Shown piece after piece: positions 61,290-64,000 of a stretch of 64,000 nt of DNA. The translations under genes and the position numbers were made by a program. Under the pieces are notes generated by a model. It ran no database searches. It had not been told where the DNA came from and saw only the letters and a program-made list of their open reading frames with translations. The DNA is from DAMCZI01 sp032095175 (GTDB lineage Bacteria; Bacillota; Clostridia; Clostridiales; Caloramatoraceae), in assembly GCA_032095175.1 (NCBI GenBank), contig DAMCZI010000002.1, forward strand, positions 62,001-126,000, read 5' to 3'. The stretch's first letter is position 1. Every line of letters starts with the position of its first letter.

Positions 61290-61781
61290 CTATTTATTTA
61301 TTCTGTTTAAATATAGGGCAGATGGAATTTCATAATATACTGGATTATTATTAGCATCAATGTAATGATAGTCATAATTTTGAAGCTTTACTAACTCAGT
61401 AAAACCCCATGATTTATACATGCTGGTTAATCTCTCAGCATCATCATTATCTGCACCAATTGTTACCTCACTAAACCCTTTTTCTCTAATTCTTCGCAAG
61501 ACTCTATGCATTAAGCTTTTTGCAAATCCACGTCCACTGAATTCTTTTTCAATTCTAAAAGCACAAAGATATGCTCTATCCTTACCATTAGCTTCATCTT
61601 TATCTTCCGAGTCCCAAAATATATAAAGTTCACCTACTAAAGAGTTATCCGCTTCATTTACAACTGTCCAAAATTCAATGTTTCCTTTTTTAATGCCCTC
61701 AACGAAATAATTTCGGGTTGGAATATTTCCATCGCCCCATATTGATATCATTTCATCTATTGTACCTATACGGTTAATCAT
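61290..61781 (-). CDS. GNAT N-acetyltransferase
   Basis: This 163-aa GNAT has CAFRIEKEFSGRGFAKSLMH as the acetyl-CoA loop (G-R-G-F-A) and VTIGADNDDAERLTSMYKSW then GF as motif B. GAAGTGAT lies 8 bases before the chosen ATG. The acceptor is unknown. Confidence 0.88.
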   Translation of the reverse strand: MINRIGTIDEMISIWGDGNIPTRNYFVEGIKKGNIEFWTVVNEADNSLVGELYIFWDSEDKDEANGKDRAYLCAFRIEKEFSGRGFAKSLMHRVLRRIREKGFSEVTIGADNDDAERLTSMYKSWGFTELVKLQNYDYHYIDANNNPVYYEIPSALYLNRINK

Positions 61782-61836
61782 AATTATCACTTCTTTCAAA
61801 TGATTTTATTATGTATTATATTTAAGCATATATTAA

Positions 61837-61902
61837 TTAACCTTCAAAAGCAGCCATAACAAATGGGGACACTTTGGTAGATAACGCAGTTGCACTCAAC
61901 CT
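61837..61902 (-). pseudogene. C-terminal gene remnant
   Basis: The bases right after the HAD stop read SRLSATALSTKVSPFVMAAF then EG and a stop in another frame, a plausible protein C-terminus without its gene. Family unknown. Confidence 0.3.
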
Positions 61903-61903
61903 G

Positions 61904-62596
61904 CTAAACTAAGTTAATTAATTCTTTCAAATCTTTTATTGTCTCTTTTTGACCTAAATCTAAGCCAGTACTACCTCTTTCTATCAATACGGAAACCATT
62001 CCAGCATTATTTGCTCCTAGTATATCTTTTGGTTCATCTCCCACATAAATCATATCTTCTGGTTTTACACCAAATTTACACGCTAATTTCATGTATCCTT
62101 GAACATTTGGTTTTCTATACCCTACATCTACAGAAGTTAATAAAACATCAATCAACTCTTCAAATGGTTCTACATCTAATAGAACAAATTCTTTATCCAT
62201 TCCATATGGCACATCTGTTAATATGCCAGTTTTTATACTCATCTTCTTTAAGGTTTGAAGTGATGAAATAGTATCTGAAAACAACAATACATTTCTTTGA
62301 AAAAAGCCAAAAAAATTTCTTTTAAAAACCGATAATGGTATCTCTTTTGAAAGGTTCCACTTTCCTATTATTTCTGAGAAAATCACATCAGAACTCACTT
62401 CAATTTCTCTATAATTAATTCTTGTATTATATTTTGATAATATTTCTTCACCGACGGCAATTTTATCAATGTTTTCTTCACAACCACATTTTAGTAAAGT
62501 GCTACTTAGAGCTTTCTTATATAAACTTTCCCAACTTAAAGGTACATCTCCATAAGATATTAATGTTCGTCCTAAATCAAACCCTACTGCTTTCAT
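61904..62596 (-). CDS. HAD superfamily hydrolase
   Basis: The 230-aa HAD has the nucleophile segment AVGFDLGRTLISYGD, motif II TGILTDVPYG, Lys in GYRKPNVQGYMKLA and motif IV MIYVGDEPKDILGANNAG. The residue two after the nucleophile is Gly. It resembles DxGxT-type HAD proteins from Firmicutes of unknown substrate. GGGGG precedes the ATG. A GNAT gene lies 90 bp upstream on the same strand. Confidence 0.87.
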   Translation of the reverse strand: MKAVGFDLGRTLISYGDVPLSWESLYKKALSSTLLKCGCEENIDKIAVGEEILSKYNTRINYREIEVSSDVIFSEIIGKWNLSKEIPLSVFKRNFFGFFQRNVLLFSDTISSLQTLKKMSIKTGILTDVPYGMDKEFVLLDVEPFEELIDVLLTSVDVGYRKPNVQGYMKLACKFGVKPEDMIYVGDEPKDILGANNAGMVSVLIERGSTGLDLGQKETIKDLKELINLV

Positions 62597-62686
62597 TAAT
62601 GTCCCCCTTATTTTTTATTTAGCTTTATCCTATGAATTCTATCGTTGCTATGTCATTTAACATTTCGCAGAGCTGCGTAGCAAAGT

Positions 62687-63151
62687 TTAATCATTCTTTT
62701 GCTCTAAGATTATTCTCCTTTTATAAAATCCATATCTCTTATAAAAATCTAATACACTTTCGTTACCTTCTGCAACCGCTATTATTTTTGTTTTTACTCG
62801 ATTGTTATTCAACCATTCTAATGCTCTATACATTAGTTTATCTCCTAAACCAAACTTTCGATATTCTTCCTCAACAAATAGAGAATCGATTTCTCCGACT
62901 AAATCTTTATTTACTGTACTGATACAATACCCAATGTATAGATTTTTCTCTTTATCCTTAATTAGATCTATGTTTACTTCTAAATTTTTGTCGTTAATAA
63001 ACTTATTTCTTCTAACCTCAAATGTCAAATTTCTAAACTTGTCCGGAAAATAATTTGAATTACTTTCATGATGTTTATTCAATCTTTCCCATAATGGTTG
63101 TAATAAATCAAGCAATTCCCTACTTCCATTTACAAATTCGAAATCATTCAT
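62687..63151 (-). CDS. GNAT N-acetyltransferase
   Basis: This 154-aa GNAT has IDSLFVEEEYRKFGLGDKLM and IIAVAEGNESVLDFYKRYGF for acetyl-CoA binding and motif B. The start region (LLDLLQPLWERLNKHHESNS) is like that of the 8156-8599 GNAT, suggesting a paralog pair. GGAGAA lies upstream. The acceptor is unknown. Confidence 0.88.
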   Translation of the reverse strand: MNDFEFVNGSRELLDLLQPLWERLNKHHESNSNYFPDKFRNLTFEVRRNKFINDKNLEVNIDLIKDKEKNLYIGYCISTVNKDLVGEIDSLFVEEEYRKFGLGDKLMYRALEWLNNNRVKTKIIAVAEGNESVLDFYKRYGFYKRRIILEQKND

Positions 63152-63181
63152 TTTTTGTTCTCCTTTTTATAACATTTTGCT

Positions 63182-63913
63182 TTATTTTTTCTCATTTGAA
63201 TTTATTATTTTAAATTCAATTTCTCTGCTCTCTACATCAATGTACTTAACTAACAATGAAATTTTATTTTCTTTATTTAATAAATTCCAAAAGTACTCTG
63301 CATTATCATTAATATTATCATATAACTTTACTATAAAGGGTTCTCCAACAAATGAAGGGATAGGATTACCATCTTCTTTATATGTATGAATACAATGACC
63401 AAACCCCTGTAAAAAGTTGTTGTAATAGTAATAACTTCTCTGACAAAATTCCTTATTTCCATTAATAGATTTAAGTATTGATAGTGCATAATTTGGCTTT
63501 TCTTTACTAATATCTATTAATCCAGAAATTCTTGGAGTATAGTTAGGGAAATCCGGTTCAAACTCTCTTGTGTTTAGAGCATCTTCAAATGTCTTATCAT
63601 TTTTAATATACTCATAAATCGTATCCGTTTGATCACCATTGCTAACAATGTGATAATCCCCACAGTTTTTTATTGGATAATATATAATAAGACTTGGATC
63701 TACCATTTTTTCCTTTTCAAAAGCTTCTGTTTTAACAAAATTATCTTCAATTTTAAAAACTCTATTACGACTATTCTCACTTCTTCCCATTATCCAATAA
63801 ATTTGAATATACTTTTTCCCATCTGGAGATAGTCCAACTATTATACCTCTTCCTGGATATTTGTTTTGCTTTATTTTTTCCTCATTTACTTTTGCTATTT
63901 GTTCTAAACTCAT
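63182..63913 (-). CDS. IMP cyclohydrolase (PurO)-like protein
   Basis: This 243-aa protein matches the IMP_cyclohyd (PurO) family: NKYPGRGIIVGLSPDGKKYI, QIYWIMGRSENSRNRVF near the start, and later ISGLIDI. PurO closes the purine ring to IMP in archaea and some bacteria; most bacteria use PurH. Here it lies alone rather than in a purine operon. GGAGAGG precedes the ATG. The family is also found in bacteria with PurH, so its role may be auxiliary. Confidence 0.82.
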   Translation of the reverse strand: MSLEQIAKVNEEKIKQNKYPGRGIIVGLSPDGKKYIQIYWIMGRSENSRNRVFKIEDNFVKTEAFEKEKMVDPSLIIYYPIKNCGDYHIVSNGDQTDTIYEYIKNDKTFEDALNTREFEPDFPNYTPRISGLIDISKEKPNYALSILKSINGNKEFCQRSYYYYNNFLQGFGHCIHTYKEDGNPIPSFVGEPFIVKLYDNINDNAEYFWNLLNKENKISLLVKYIDVESREIEFKIINSNEKK

Positions 63914-64000
63914 ATTAACCCAACCTCTCCTTACTTTATATTTTTCACCTAATGTTGTGATATAAATGTATTATTAGTGGAAGTCCCTTATTAATTATCG

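Noticed and set aside
1..64000. Chromosomal integron or gene-cassette array
   Set aside because: Single-gene units in one direction suggested it, but intergenic DNA does not share an attC-like imperfect inverted repeat, many genes overlap or are translationally coupled, and no integrase is present in the window.
1..64000. CRISPR array, tRNA or rRNA genes
   Set aside because: No series of regularly spaced identical repeats and no cloverleaf or rRNA-like segment was noticed on either strand.

Overview
The window is AT-rich DNA (roughly 70% A+T by eye) with strong GGAGG-type ribosome sites, TTG/GTG starts and Clostridium-like protein sequences, so it most likely comes from a Clostridium or close relative chromosome. 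I see no rRNA, tRNA, CRISPR array, transposase, integrase or phage gene. About 60 of the roughly 70 genes lie on the minus strand. Most are single small enzymes (150-350 aa) separated by 20-150 bp, each with its own ribosome site.

The content is dominated by group-transfer and small-molecule-modifying families. There are 12 intact GNAT acetyltransferases plus 3 fragments, 6 HAD phosphatases, 5 nucleotidyltransferase-fold proteins, 4 SAM methyltransferases (one fused to a MerR regulator), 2 Nudix hydrolases plus a fragment, an APH-type kinase, a chloramphenicol-phosphotransferase-like kinase, 2 S51 peptidases, VOC proteins, a nitroreductase and an MccF-like LD-carboxypeptidase. Housekeeping-type genes are scattered among them: thpR, a NIF3 protein, rpiA, a MurC-like ligase, rsgA, dcd, plsY, a divergent lspA, a Ham1-like pyrophosphatase and an IMP-cyclohydrolase-like protein.

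Layout. 0-13 kb: DUF1287 protein, methyltransferases, GNATs, a membrane protein / S41 peptidase / DUF4037 operon, rpiA, MurC-like ligase, HAD and nucleotidyltransferase. 13.5-17 kb (plus strand): two-component system and BcrA-type ABC transporter, probably a cell-envelope antibiotic response module. 17-33 kb: kinases, rsgA behind an attenuator-like leader, CAAX protease, Cof-type HAD, Nudix, GNAT, nucleotidyltransferases, VOC, dcd and plsY. 33-48 kb: CPT-like kinase behind a long leader, GNAT/Nudix, membrane proteins, lspA-like, ribbon-helix-helix protein 1, lipoprotein, Ham1-like, HAD, MerR-methyltransferase, S51, nitroreductase and hydrolase. 48-64 kb: a partly duplicated GNAT, ketopantoate-reductase-like protein, lipoproteins, Cof HAD, ribbon-helix-helix protein 2, OppA-like protein, LD-carboxypeptidase, a frameshifted 5'-3' exonuclease, deaminase, HADs, GNATs and the IMP-cyclohydrolase-like protein.

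Most interesting signals: (1) a 13-codon leader peptide with consecutive Arg-X-Arg motifs and an intrinsic terminator ahead of rsgA, which looks like antibiotic-responsive attenuation; (2) a consensus promoter, a 36-codon leader ORF running into a fully paired 22-bp stem, and two terminator-like hairpins ahead of the CPT-like kinase; (3) two paralogous ribbon-helix-helix genes with matching promoters and a palindrome touching the -35 box; (4) a near-identical 35-bp direct repeat, made from the 3' end of the LD-carboxypeptidase gene, bracketing the second ribbon-helix-helix gene and the OppA-like gene. Many gene remnants at the seams show that the region gains and loses genes repeatedly.
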